A stretch of 32,444 nt of DNA from DASRTE01 sp035316885 (GTDB taxonomy: Bacteria > Actinomycetota > Actinomycetes > Jiangellales > Jiangellaceae). Below are positions 1 through 9,380 of the stretch, in pieces. The first letter of the stretch is position 1. Each line of letters begins with the position of its first letter. The stretch spans positions 1 to 32,444 of the forward strand of contig DATHII010000022.1 of NCBI GenBank assembly GCA_035316885.1. Direction: 5' to 3'. The notes below the pieces were generated by a model, which saw only the letters and a program-made list of their open reading frames with translations, made no database searches and was not told the origin of the DNA. A program made the position numbers and the translations under genes.

Positions 1-942
<942 letters not shown>

Positions 943-1143
943 GCGGGTCAACTCCTATACGATTCGTTCGGCGCGGGGGGCCAGTGGGTCGCGGTGGGGG
1001 TTCACATAGACCTAACGCATCATCGTACGTCGAGGTGTCCGGAGGATGCCGCGACGGATGGCAGCGCAGTCGACGAGCCCGGCCATCGGCCGCGACGACA
1101 TCGGGGTTCAGCGTCGACCGGCAGAACAGGGCAGGATGCCCGG

Positions 1144-2268
1144 ATGCGTCCGTTCGAACTGCAGGACGACGAGGTTCTGCTCGCGGCCCCCACACGCGAC
1201 GACGTCGACCGTCTCACCGACCTGTGCCAGGACGAGCACGTCCAGCGCTGGACGACGGTGCCCGTTCCTTACCGCCGCCGCGACGCCGACTGGTTCGTGC
1301 GCGAGATCGTCGGGCCAGGTTGGGACACCGGCCTGGAGCTGTCCTGGGCGGTGCGCGACCCGGCCGATCGCCGGGTCCTGGGCATGGTCGGTGTGCGCCT
1401 CGACGGCGACGGGTCCGGCGAGGTCGGCTTCTGGCTCGGCGCCGAGGCACGAGGGCGCGGTCTCATGAGCCGAGCGGTCGGGCTGGTGGCGTCGCACGCG
1501 CTCGAGCCGGACGGGCTGGGGCTGGCGCGGGTGCTCTGGTACGCCCACGTCGGCAACTGGGCCTCCAGGCGGGTGGCATGGCGGCTCGGCTTCCGGTTCG
1601 AGGGCACCGTCCGATCCCATCTCGTCCAGAGAGGAGAACGACGCGACGCCTGGGTCGCGACCCTGAGGCCCGACGACCCCAGGGAGCCGTCGCGTCCGTG
1701 GTTCGACGTTCCCACCCTGCGCGGTGACGGCGTGGTGCTCCGGCGCTGGGCCGACGCCGACGCCGACGCCGCCGTCGAGGCATGCACCGACGCGGTCACG
1801 CGGCACTGGCTCGGCGGTCTGCCCGACCCGTACACCCGCGAGACCGCACTCGGCTACATCGCGGGTCGCGAGGAGGACCACGCGACCGGCCAGGGCGTCC
1901 ACTGGGCGGTGGCGCTGTCCGACGACGGCGCGGCGGCGGGTTCGTTCTCGCTGATGGGCGTCGACAACGCCCACGGATCGGGCAGCGCCGAGGTCGGTTA
2001 CTGGGTGCACCAGTCGGCCCGTGGGAAGGGCGTGGCGACCGAGGCGGTGCGCCTGATGACCGGGCACGCATTCGCCCCGGTCGACGCCGGTGGCCTGGGC
2101 CTACGCCGCCTGGTGCTCGCCCACGCGTCGGGGAACGACGCGTCGGCGAAGGTCGCGCTGCGCAACGCCTTCCGGCATACCGGCACTGAGCGTGCGGCCG
2201 AGCGGCTCGGCGACGGAACCTGGGCGGACCTGCTCTGGTACGACCTGTTGGCGACCGATCCCCGTTGA
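1144..2268 (+). CDS. Tandem-domain GNAT N-acetyltransferase (RimJ/RimL type)
   Basis: This 374-residue protein carries two complete GNAT folds in tandem, about residues 1-180 and 190-374. GNAT enzymes move an acetyl group from acetyl-CoA to an amine. Each half has its own acetyl-CoA loop: ARGRGLMSRAV in the first and ARGKGVATEAV in the second. Each also has the later conserved Asn-rich segment (HVGNWASRR and HASGNDASAK). Both resemble the RimJ/RimL group that acetylates protein N-termini or antibiotics; the substrate cannot be read from the sequence. The open frame extends upstream to base 37, but that part is antisense to secA, so the ATG at 1144 is preferred. The stop lies 6 nt from the convergent YcaQ-like stop. 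Confidence 0.85.
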   Translation: MRPFELQDDEVLLAAPTRDDVDRLTDLCQDEHVQRWTTVPVPYRRRDADWFVREIVGPGWDTGLELSWAVRDPADRRVLGMVGVRLDGDGSGEVGFWLGAEARGRGLMSRAVGLVASHALEPDGLGLARVLWYAHVGNWASRRVAWRLGFRFEGTVRSHLVQRGERRDAWVATLRPDDPREPSRPWFDVPTLRGDGVVLRRWADADADAAVEACTDAVTRHWLGGLPDPYTRETALGYIAGREEDHATGQGVHWAVALSDDGAAAGSFSLMGVDNAHGSGSAEVGYWVHQSARGKGVATEAVRLMTGHAFAPVDAGGLGLRRLVLAHASGNDASAKVALRNAFRHTGTERAAERLGDGTWADLLWYDLLATDPR

Positions 2269-2274
2269 CGTGGG

Positions 2275-3489
2275 TCAGGCGACGGACGGCAGCGCCGCGA
2301 CAAGTGCACCGGCGAGGTCGCCGCGGCCACTGACGACCACATCGCCGAGGTCGAGCCATACCGCGAGCGTCACCAGCTCGGCCGCCAGCTCCTGCGCGGT
2401 CTCGGGGGGAGCGCCCGGCTCGATCCAGGCGGCCTGGACGCGGAGCACCCGGGCCTGCCGGTCGGCTTTGAGGTCGACCCGGCCGACGAGCCGGTCGCCG
2501 AGCAGGAAGGGCAGGACGTAGTAGCCGTACACGCGATCCTTCGGCGGGACGTAGATCTCCAGCCGGTAGCGGAACCCGAACAGGGCCTCGGTGCGGGCCC
2601 GCTCCCAGACCAGCGAGTCGAACGGGCTGAGCAACGCCCGGGCGGACACCCGCCGGGGAAGCCGGGCGTCGGGGTGCAGGTACGCCGGACGCTTCCAACC
2701 CTCGACCGTCACCGGCAGGAGCTCACCCGCATCGACGAGCTCGCCGACGGCCCGGCGGGCCTCCGCCACGCCGAGGCGGAAGTAGTCGCGCAGGCACTGC
2801 TCGGTGCCCACGCCGTGGGCCCAGGCCGCGATCCGGACCAGCTCCCGGTGCGCCTCGTCCGGCGTGGGCGTGGGCGCCGCGACCACCTCGGGCGGCAGCA
2901 CGCGCTCGGGGACGTCGTACAGCCGCTCGAACCGCCGCCGACCGGCCGCAGTGACCTCACCGGCCCAGAACAGGTACTCCAGTGCCCGCTTGACCAGCGA
3001 CCAGTTCCATCCCCACTCGCCGGTGGGCCGCGGGGCGTCGTGCTCGATCTCACCGGCGGTCACGGGCCCGTGGCGTCGGACCTCGTCGAGTACCCACCGC
3101 ACGAACTCCGGCTGCTCGAGGGCGATCCGTCGCATGCCGCCCCACGCATCGTCCACAGCGCTGTCCATGCGCCACCGGAGAAGCGGCTGTGTCTGCACCG
3201 GCACCAGCGACGCCTCGTGGGCCCAGTACTCGAACAGCAGGCGAGGCGCCCGGTTCGACGCACTGTCGAGCATCTCCTGCGGGTACGGGCCCACCCGGCT
3301 GAACAGCGGCAGATAGTGCGACCGGCACAACACATTGACCGAGTCGATCTGGACGATGCCGACCCGGCCGAGCACGCGGCGCAGCGCACGGCGGTCGGGG
3401 CGGAGCGGCCGCGGGTCGGCGAAGCCCTGGGCGGCGAGGGCGATCCGGCGGGCCTGCGACAGGGACAGGCTTGTTCGAACGTGAGCCAC
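2275..3489 (-). CDS. YcaQ-type winged-helix DNA glycosylase family protein
   Basis: A 404-residue member of the HTH_42/YcaQ family (AlkX-like), whose characterised members unhook DNA interstrand crosslinks by cleaving alkylated bases. The family's catalytic Gln-x-Asp motif is present near residue 47 as QIDSVNVLCRSHY. It is followed by the conserved FEYWAHEASLVP block near residue 90. Winged-helix modules follow, then a C-terminal domain containing LLSPFDSLVWERAR and YGYYVLPFLLGDRLVGRVDLK. Length is typical. The start is GTG at 3489 with no strong ribosome site. It reads away from hpf, which lies 57 nt upstream on the same strand. A role in crosslink repair is inferred from the family. Confidence 0.88.
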   Translation of the reverse strand: MAHVRTSLSLSQARRIALAAQGFADPRPLRPDRRALRRVLGRVGIVQIDSVNVLCRSHYLPLFSRVGPYPQEMLDSASNRAPRLLFEYWAHEASLVPVQTQPLLRWRMDSAVDDAWGGMRRIALEQPEFVRWVLDEVRRHGPVTAGEIEHDAPRPTGEWGWNWSLVKRALEYLFWAGEVTAAGRRRFERLYDVPERVLPPEVVAAPTPTPDEAHRELVRIAAWAHGVGTEQCLRDYFRLGVAEARRAVGELVDAGELLPVTVEGWKRPAYLHPDARLPRRVSARALLSPFDSLVWERARTEALFGFRYRLEIYVPPKDRVYGYYVLPFLLGDRLVGRVDLKADRQARVLRVQAAWIEPGAPPETAQELAAELVTLAVWLDLGDVVVSGRGDLAGALVAALPSVA

Positions 3490-3546
3490 GAACGTCGATG
3501 TTGCCAGCCGGTACCGACAGGCCGGCCCGGCGACGCGCGCCGCGGT

Positions 3547-4155
3547 TCAGACGTCGAGGTGGATGACGCCGTAGTCGTAGCCGCGGCGGCGGTAGACGAC
3601 GCTCGGCATCGCCGAGTCGGCGTCGACGAACAGGTAGAAGTCGTGGCCGACGAGTTCCATCTCGTACAGCGCCTGGTCGAGGCTCATCGGCTTCGCGGCG
3701 TGCGTCTTCTCACGCACCACCATCGGACCGTCGCCACCGGACGCGGGCAGTTCGGCCCCGTCGGCATCGTCCGACACCGGGCCGGCGGCCACCGTGGCGC
3801 CGTCGACGGCGGCTGTGGCCCGGGAGACCGAGAGTGGTGTGCGCGTCCCGTGGTGGACCCGCCGGCGGTCGGCGGCCTTGCGCAGCCTGCTATGCAAACG
3901 GTCGACGGCCAGGTCGAGCGCGGCATAGCGATCATCCGCTGCCGCCTCGGCGCGGACCACCGGTCCCTTCGAGTGGACGGTCAGCTCGATCCGGTCGGAC
4001 TCGCCGGAGCGGCGCGGGTTGGTCTCCTTCGACACTTCGACGTCGATCCGGATGACCTTGTGGGCGAAGCGCTCCAGCTTGGCAAGCTTGTCGGACACGT
4101 GCCGCCGGAACCGCTCGGGCACCTCGGTACGGCGCCCCTTGAGCACGATCTCCAC
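3547..4155 (-). CDS. hpf: Long-form ribosome hibernation promoting factor
   Basis: HPF binds the 30S decoding centre in slow-growing cells; the long form also dimerises ribosomes into inactive 100S particles. This 202-residue protein has an N-terminal S30AE domain (about 1-100, starting MEIVLKGRRTEVPERFRRHV). A low-complexity linker follows (about 105-150). The C-terminal dimerisation domain (about 150-202) ends LFVDADSAMPSVVYRRRGYDYGVIHL. This two-domain layout defines the long form. The GTG start has GGGGAGG just upstream. A perfect palindrome lies about 98 nt upstream of the start (see 4253-4268). Its place between secA and comF matches mycobacterial order. Confidence 0.95.
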   Translation of the reverse strand: MEIVLKGRRTEVPERFRRHVSDKLAKLERFAHKVIRIDVEVSKETNPRRSGESDRIELTVHSKGPVVRAEAAADDRYAALDLAVDRLHSRLRKAADRRRVHHGTRTPLSVSRATAAVDGATVAAGPVSDDADGAELPASGGDGPMVVREKTHAAKPMSLDQALYEMELVGHDFYLFVDADSAMPSVVYRRRGYDYGVIHLDV

Positions 4156-4252
4156 GGGACCTCCCCGGTCTGGTCAGCCAGTCGGGTGGGCACCTCGGCC
4201 AGGGCCGGACACCACACCCCGCGTCCGCGGACGGGAGTGGGCGACGGGTGCC

Positions 4253-4268
4253 ATACCGGTCACGGTAT
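4253..4268. promoter_or_regulatory. Perfect 6-bp palindrome upstream of hpf
   Basis: ATACCG-GTCA-CGGTAT is a perfect 6-bp inverted repeat with a 4-nt centre. It lies in the 162-nt gap between comF and hpf, about 98 nt upstream of the hpf start. It is richer in A/T than its surroundings. It may be an operator or part of the hpf promoter; no factor can be named. Confidence 0.35.
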
Positions 4269-4317
4269 CTGCTCCCAGGCGGCTCGGACAGGTGGATCGG
4301 ACAGAGATCCGCGGACC

Positions 4318-5025
4318 TCAACCCGCCGCTGCGATGACGGCTGCCCCGCACGGTTCGAGCCCGTCCGCGCGCACCGCCCGGGCGGCCTCGGCCAGCGTCG
4401 CGCCGGTGGTCACCACGTCGTCGACGAGCACCACACACCGGTCCCGGAGCACTGGACCGGCGGCTCGGCGCATCGCGATCGCGTCGCGGAGATTCTCCCG
4501 TCGTGCGGCCTGCCCGAGGCCCGCTTGGTCGGCGACCCGGCGGCGTTGGCGCAACGCGGGCACCACGGAGCAGTCGTGTCCGGCTCTGCGCAGGACGACA
4601 CCGGCCCGCCGGGCGATGCGCAGCATCGGGTCGTGGCCACGGCCGCGCACGGCGGCGCGTCCCGAGGGCGCGGGCACCAGGGCAACTGCCCGCGTCGAGC
4701 AGGCCGGGCAACCGCCCGGCGCCTCGAGCAGACCGGCGACAGCCACGGCCAGCGCGTCGCCGAGGCACCCGGACAGGCCCAGCCGGCCACGTTCCTTGTG
4801 CGCGAGCACCACGGACCTGGCCACGCCGCCGTAGCCCGTGACGGCGGCGACCCGCAGGCCCGCGGGCCGCTGGGCGACCAGCCCCGCCGGCCCGGAGATC
4901 TCCTCTGCGCACGCGGCGCACAGCAGACCGGCGGGACCGTCACATCCGGCGCACACACTGCCGAGCGCGAGGTCGCCCACGTCGTCGAGCAGACGCCGCA
5001 GGCCGGCGAACCGTGGCGTTCCCAT
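4318..5025 (-). CDS. comF: ComF family phosphoribosyltransferase-like protein
   Basis: A 235-residue ComF-family protein. ComF proteins have a zinc ribbon plus a phosphoribosyltransferase domain and are linked to DNA uptake in competent bacteria. Outside those hosts their role is poorly known. The N-terminal zinc ligands are visible as CAGC at 25-28 and CAAC at 36-39. A second Cys pair (CPAC) is near 106-109. The PRPP-binding loop VVLVDDVVTTGAT sits at 198-210, so the catalytic site looks intact. The ATG at 5025 is chosen because it puts the zinc ribbon close to the N-terminus; the frame stays open further upstream into lpqB antisense sequence. It lies 71 nt downstream of lpqB on the same strand. 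Confidence 0.9.
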   Translation of the reverse strand: MGTPRFAGLRRLLDDVGDLALGSVCAGCDGPAGLLCAACAEEISGPAGLVAQRPAGLRVAAVTGYGGVARSVVLAHKERGRLGLSGCLGDALAVAVAGLLEAPGGCPACSTRAVALVPAPSGRAAVRGRGHDPMLRIARRAGVVLRRAGHDCSVVPALRQRRRVADQAGLGQAARRENLRDAIAMRRAAGPVLRDRCVVLVDDVVTTGATLAEAARAVRADGLEPCGAAVIAAAG

Positions 5026-5096
5026 GACCTCAGCGTGGCGCGGGTCAGCCACATCGACTGCCGGTCGTGACGTTTCTGTGGACGACGTTGCGCAGG

Positions 5097-6782
5097 TCAG
5101 CCCGGATAGGCCGGCGCCCTCGCCTCTCCGAGCTCTACCCACCGCAGCGTCGCGTTCTGTTGGCGCAACTGCCCGCCGTCGGTGCCGACGGCCAGTCCCT
5201 GCCCGGTTGCCGCCGCCAGCGACACCGCACCCGGCACGACCCCTGCCGGGCGGAGGACCGAGCCGGCGAGGCCCACCCGGAACGGTGCCGCCGCCCCTCC
5301 CGCATCCCGGGCGAGGACCGCCACCTCGCCGGGGCCCGCCCACGCCAGGTCGGTCACGGTCCGGTCGAGCTCCAACGCCCTCAGCCCCTCGACCCGCACG
5401 GCCTGGCCCTGGTCGGGATCGCGCAGCACGATGCCGATCAGTACCCTGCCCTCGCTGAGGACGGCCACGCGGGTCCCGTCGAAGGACACGGCTAGATCGT
5501 CGATCCGCCGGCCGCCGAAGTCGTCCGCGGGCAGCGTCGCGGCCTCGGCACCGAGTTCGGAGACAAGCACCCGCGACCCGCCGGGCGCCTGGTCGACGAC
5601 CCACACCAGTCCGGTCTGGTCCCAGGACACCGCGACCAGCTCGGTGCCGGTCACCAGCGTCGTCGCCGTGACGTCGTCCTCGAACGAGTCCCAGATCAGC
5701 TGGGTTCCGGTCGGGTCGACGACGGCCGCACGTTCGCCCGAGGGATCCACGGCAAGCTCGCGGATGCCGGACAGGGCTCCGAGCGGACCGCCGACGGGAG
5801 TGAGCCCCTCGCCGACGACGACGCCCGCGTCCGTCGCGGCGTAGAGATCGCGGTGCCGCGGGAGCATCGCGGGGTCGTACTGCCCGTAGGACTCGACGGC
5901 CCCCGATGTCGGGTCGACGTCGGTCAACGGTACGCGGCCCGACGTCACCGCCACCTGCTGGACGGCCTCGACCTGTTCGAGGGTCCAGGCGAGCTGGGCG
6001 GCCATCCGTTCGCGCTGCTCGGCCGACGTGTCCGTCGTCGCCTCTGCCGTGAGTTCGACCGACGCCCGTCCCGCCTCGAGGGTCACCGGCACCCCGAGCC
6101 GCGTGCTGTCCGGGAACGCGCTCATCACGGCCGGCGCCAGCCAACCCGACGGCCCCTGCAGCAGTGCCTCCGCCAACAGGGTCGTCTCACTGCCCTGGAC
6201 CGGCACATAGACGGGGTCGGGGACGAGGACCTCGAACTCGGGGTCGAAGAAGTAGCGGTTGTACGCCCGGAACTCGCTCTCGAAGTCCTGCTCGGAGACC
6301 AGCAGGCCGGCCGGCGGGTTCGCGATCCGCCATTCACCCTCGACCTGCTCGAGGGTCAGGTCGAAGTCCTCGGTCGTCCCGGCCGGTTTCCTGACGTACC
6401 CGTTGGCCGGAGTGATCGTCGCCTGGACAGTCACCGTGACCCGGACCTGCCCGCGTGCGATGGTCACCACCTCGGGATTCGTCGAGTAGATCGTCATCCC
6501 GGCAGCCGGCTCCCAGGCGCCAGCGGCGGCGGGCGCGAGGAACTCCCGCGCCGTCGGGTAGTCGCGCTCGTAGGTCGCCATCGCCTCCAGGAACCCCCCG
6601 ACGATGCCCTCCTCGTCCGCCCCCGGAACGGGCGGGTTCGCCTCGAACCGGACCGACGCCGGCCGTTGCGGTTCGCCGACGGCATCGCCTTCCACGACGC
6701 TGCCCGATGTCGGTATGCCCGCACAGCCGGAGAGCAGTACGGCCAGCGCCGTCAGCGCGATCCCCGCACCCGCCCTACGCAT
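5097..6782 (-). CDS. lpqB: Lipoprotein LpqB, accessory to the MtrAB two-component system
   Basis: LpqB is an extracytoplasmic lipoprotein that interacts with the sensor MtrB and modulates MtrA signalling in actinobacteria. The 561-residue protein starts with a lipoprotein signal ending in LLSGC, with the lipidated Cys at residue 20. A GerMN-like domain lies around 190-300, and a beta-propeller-like C-terminal region follows (about 320-560). The start ATG overlaps the end of mtrB by 8 nt (ATGCGTAG contains the mtrB TAG), so translation is probably coupled. The order mtrA-mtrB-lpqB on one strand is the canonical operon. Confidence 0.96.
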   Translation of the reverse strand: MRRAGAGIALTALAVLLSGCAGIPTSGSVVEGDAVGEPQRPASVRFEANPPVPGADEEGIVGGFLEAMATYERDYPTAREFLAPAAAGAWEPAAGMTIYSTNPEVVTIARGQVRVTVTVQATITPANGYVRKPAGTTEDFDLTLEQVEGEWRIANPPAGLLVSEQDFESEFRAYNRYFFDPEFEVLVPDPVYVPVQGSETTLLAEALLQGPSGWLAPAVMSAFPDSTRLGVPVTLEAGRASVELTAEATTDTSAEQRERMAAQLAWTLEQVEAVQQVAVTSGRVPLTDVDPTSGAVESYGQYDPAMLPRHRDLYAATDAGVVVGEGLTPVGGPLGALSGIRELAVDPSGERAAVVDPTGTQLIWDSFEDDVTATTLVTGTELVAVSWDQTGLVWVVDQAPGGSRVLVSELGAEAATLPADDFGGRRIDDLAVSFDGTRVAVLSEGRVLIGIVLRDPDQGQAVRVEGLRALELDRTVTDLAWAGPGEVAVLARDAGGAAAPFRVGLAGSVLRPAGVVPGAVSLAAATGQGLAVGTDGGQLRQQNATLRWVELGEARAPAYPG

Positions 6783-8511
6783 GTCGACCTGCCTCGGTCG
6801 GCTCGGCCGGTACCGGACCCGTCTGGCGGTAGGGCCCACCCACCCCGTCGAGGCCACCGTCATGTGCGGCGTCGCCGGGAACCAGCGGGATCGGCGACGC
6901 GGTGAGGTCGTCGGAGTTGCGGCACGGAAGCGTGAGGCGGAACTGCGAGCCGGCGCCCGGCTCACCCCACGCCTGCAGCCAGCCGCCGTGCAGCCGGGCG
7001 TCCTCGAGCGCGATAGCGAGGCCCAGCCCTGTTCCGCCCGTGCTGCGCGCGCGGGCCGGGTCGGCCCGCCAGAACCTATGGAAGACCAGCGACGACTCTC
7101 CGGGCTTGAGGCCGACACCGTGGTCGCGCACAGCGATCGCCACCGCGTTCTCGTCCGCCGCCACCCGGACCTCGACGCCGCGTCCCTCGCCGTGCTCGAT
7201 CGCGTTGACGACCAGGTTGCGCATGACCCGCTCGATCCGGCGCGCGTCGACCTCCGCGACACAGGGGGTCGACGGCACGTCGAGACTGACCTCTGAACCC
7301 CTGCGGGCGGCGAGGGGAGCGGCCGCGTCCATGACGGCGTGGACGATGTCGCGCACGTCAACCGCCTCGGCGTTGAGGACGGCGGCGCCGGCGTCGAACC
7401 TGCTGATCTCGAGCAGGTCGGCCAGGAGGGACTCGAACCGGTCGAGCTGGGCCTGCAACAACTCTGCCGACCGGCGGACGACGGGATCGTCGAACTCCTC
7501 GCGCGACTCGTGCAGCACGTCCGCGGCCATCCGGACCGTCGTCAGCGGTGTACGTAGCTCGTGCGAGACGTCGGAGACGAACTGCTGCTGGACCCGCGAG
7601 AGCTCCTCGAGCTGACCGATCTGGCGTTGGAGGCTGCCCGCCATCTGGTTGAAGCTGATCGCCAGCCGGCCGATGTCGTCGCGGTTCTTCACGACCATCC
7701 GCTCGGCGAGGCGGCCGGCCGAGAACCGTTCGGCGATCTGAGCCGCCATCCGGACCGGCGTCACCACCTGCCGGGTGACCAGCCCGGCAATGGCACCCAG
7801 CAGCAGGACCAGGACCAACCCGGCCGTCGCGAGCGCGGTCCGGACCAGGTCGAGGGTCTGCTCCTGCTCCGTCAGCGGGAACAGGTAGTAGAGGCCGTAC
7901 CGCTCCCCCGTCGGCGTCAGCACCTGGCCCCCGGCCGCTAGGCCGGGCTCCGCAGCGCGGTCGGGCCCCTGCTCCGAGCCGTAGGTGATCAACGTGTAGG
8001 TCCAGAACACCGAGTTCTTGCTCTCGGTCTCGTCGCGCAGCGCTTGGGGCACGCTGCTCGGTTCCACGTCGCGCGAAAAGGTCGGCGTGTCGTCGCGGAA
8101 CAGCACGACCGCGGGACGGTTCGCGTCGCCCTCAGGGCCGCCGCGGAAGGTGAGGTCACGGACGATCTGGCGGATCAGCAGGTTGCTCGCGGTGGCTCCG
8201 CCCTCATCGGCCGCGTCGAGCAGGTTCTGCGCGATCCGAATGCCTGCTGTCGTCTCGGCCAGCGCGGTGTCGCGCTGCTGGCTGAGCAGGCCGTCGGTCA
8301 CCTGGCGCAGCAGCGTCATACCCAGCAGCAGCACGACCACCGCGGACAACGCCAGGGTGGCCGTGACGACGCGAAGCTGGATCGAGCGCTGCCAGGCGCC
8401 GACGACGCGGCGCCACACTCGCAGCATCCTCTCCCCGGCATCGGTGAGCATGCCGACGGCCCGCTGCCGGAGGTCGCCAGCGTGCGCAGCCTGGTCGACG
8501 CCGAGAGTCAC
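6775..8511 (-). CDS. mtrB: Sensor histidine kinase MtrB
   Basis: MtrB is the membrane sensor kinase that phosphorylates MtrA to control cell-wall hydrolases and division. In 578 residues it shows a transmembrane helix at about 48-68, an extracytoplasmic sensor region, and a second helix at about 226-247. A HAMP linker follows, then the HisKA domain with the phosphorylated His at 317 (SHELRTPL). The ATPase domain has an N box (RNLVVNAIEHGEG), a G1 box (DHGVGL) and a G2 box (GGTGLGLAIALEDA). All catalytic boxes look intact. The GTG start at 8511 is one base past the mtrA stop, and the 3' end overlaps lpqB by 8 nt, so the three genes form one transcript. Confidence 0.97.
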   Translation of the reverse strand: MTLGVDQAAHAGDLRQRAVGMLTDAGERMLRVWRRVVGAWQRSIQLRVVTATLALSAVVVLLLGMTLLRQVTDGLLSQQRDTALAETTAGIRIAQNLLDAADEGGATASNLLIRQIVRDLTFRGGPEGDANRPAVVLFRDDTPTFSRDVEPSSVPQALRDETESKNSVFWTYTLITYGSEQGPDRAAEPGLAAGGQVLTPTGERYGLYYLFPLTEQEQTLDLVRTALATAGLVLVLLLGAIAGLVTRQVVTPVRMAAQIAERFSAGRLAERMVVKNRDDIGRLAISFNQMAGSLQRQIGQLEELSRVQQQFVSDVSHELRTPLTTVRMAADVLHESREEFDDPVVRRSAELLQAQLDRFESLLADLLEISRFDAGAAVLNAEAVDVRDIVHAVMDAAAPLAARRGSEVSLDVPSTPCVAEVDARRIERVMRNLVVNAIEHGEGRGVEVRVAADENAVAIAVRDHGVGLKPGESSLVFHRFWRADPARARSTGGTGLGLAIALEDARLHGGWLQAWGEPGAGSQFRLTLPCRNSDDLTASPIPLVPGDAAHDGGLDGVGGPYRQTGPVPAEPTEAGRHA

Positions 8512-8512
8512 G

Positions 8513-9190
8513 TCAGGCCGGACCCGCCTTGTAGCCGACTCCGCGAACGGTCACGACGACCTCGGGCCGCTCCGGGTCGAGCTCGACCTTCGAGCGCAGC
8601 CGCTGGACGTGGACGTTGACCAGGCGCGTGTCGGCGGCATGGCGGTAGCCCCACACCTTCTCCAGCAGTTCCTCCCGGGTGAACACCTGCCACGGCCGCC
8701 GCGCCAGGCAGGCGAGCAGATCGAACTCCAACGGGGTCAGCGGGATCGCCGTGCCGTTGCGCTTGACCGAATGACCGGCGACATCGATCGCAAGGTCGCC
8801 GACGGCGAGCATCTCGGGCTTGGGGTCGTCGGTGCGCCGCAAACGCGCCCGGACGCGGGCGACGAGCTCCTTGGGCTTGAACGGCTTGACGACGTAGTCG
8901 TCGGCGCCCGACTCCAGGCCCACGACGATGTCAACCGTGTCGCTCTTCGCCGTGAGCATGACGATCGGCACTCCGGACTCGGCCCTGATCTCCTTGCACA
9001 CGTCGATGCCGTCCTTGCCGGGCAGCATGAGGTCGAGCAGCACCAGATCGGGCTTGAACTCCCGGAACACCGGGAGAACCTCGTCGCCGCGGATCACAAC
9101 CGTGGGCTCGTACCCCTCGTTGCGGAGCACGATCCCGAGCATCTCGGCCAGCGCGGTGTCGTCGTCGACGATGAGCACGCGTCCCTTCAT
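8513..9190 (-). CDS. mtrA: DNA-binding response regulator MtrA
   Basis: MtrA is the OmpR/PhoB-type regulator partnered with MtrB; in related bacteria it controls cell-wall and replication/division genes. The 225-residue protein has the receiver domain first (acidic pocket VDDD at 8-11, phospho-acceptor Asp53 in LLDLMLPGKDG, Lys in VKPFKPKEL). The winged-helix effector domain ends GYRHAADTRLVNVHVQRLR and VRGVGYKAG. The ATG at 9190 begins MKGRVLIVDDD and gives the normal family length. The frame stays open to 9274, but nothing there resembles MtrA. The 190-nt gap to the divergent membrane-protein gene should contain its promoter. Confidence 0.97.
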   Translation of the reverse strand: MKGRVLIVDDDTALAEMLGIVLRNEGYEPTVVIRGDEVLPVFREFKPDLVLLDLMLPGKDGIDVCKEIRAESGVPIVMLTAKSDTVDIVVGLESGADDYVVKPFKPKELVARVRARLRRTDDPKPEMLAVGDLAIDVAGHSVKRNGTAIPLTPLEFDLLACLARRPWQVFTREELLEKVWGYRHAADTRLVNVHVQRLRSKVELDPERPEVVVTVRGVGYKAGPA

Positions 9191-9331
9191 GCCACCATTG
9201 TGGGGTTGCCGACGCCGAATCGTGAAAAGACGGCGTACGCGGCCGCCGGCGAGGCTGTTTCCACGCCCACCCACCCGGCCGTGACACGATGTGCCCGACC
9301 TGTCCGCAGGGCGTCGCGCGCGCCCGCGACC

Positions 9332-9371
9332 GCCGGTCGGGCAGCTCGCGCTCCCGACCGGCCTCGGGGAG
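9332..9371 (+). promoter_or_regulatory. Hairpin directly before a strong ribosome binding site
   Basis: A perfect 10-bp inverted repeat (GCCGGTCGGG at 9332-9341, CCCGACCGGC at 9353-9362) has an 11-nt loop. It ends 3 nt before the ribosome binding site GGGGAG (9366-9371), which precedes the ATG at 9381. The ribosome site supports that ATG over an in-frame GTG at 9291. The hairpin could modulate translation of the downstream envelope operon; that is inference. Confidence 0.4.
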
Positions 9372-9380
9372 CGATTGACG

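Noticed and set aside
2674..5070. 798-codon plus-strand open frame
   Set aside because: It lies opposite the YcaQ-like gene, hpf and comF, has no recognisable domain, and is typical of high-GC shadow frames.
9291..9380. Upstream GTG start for the GPDPase-like membrane protein
   Set aside because: The ATG at 9381 has a strong GGGGAG at the right distance and the upstream segment contains a perfect hairpin.
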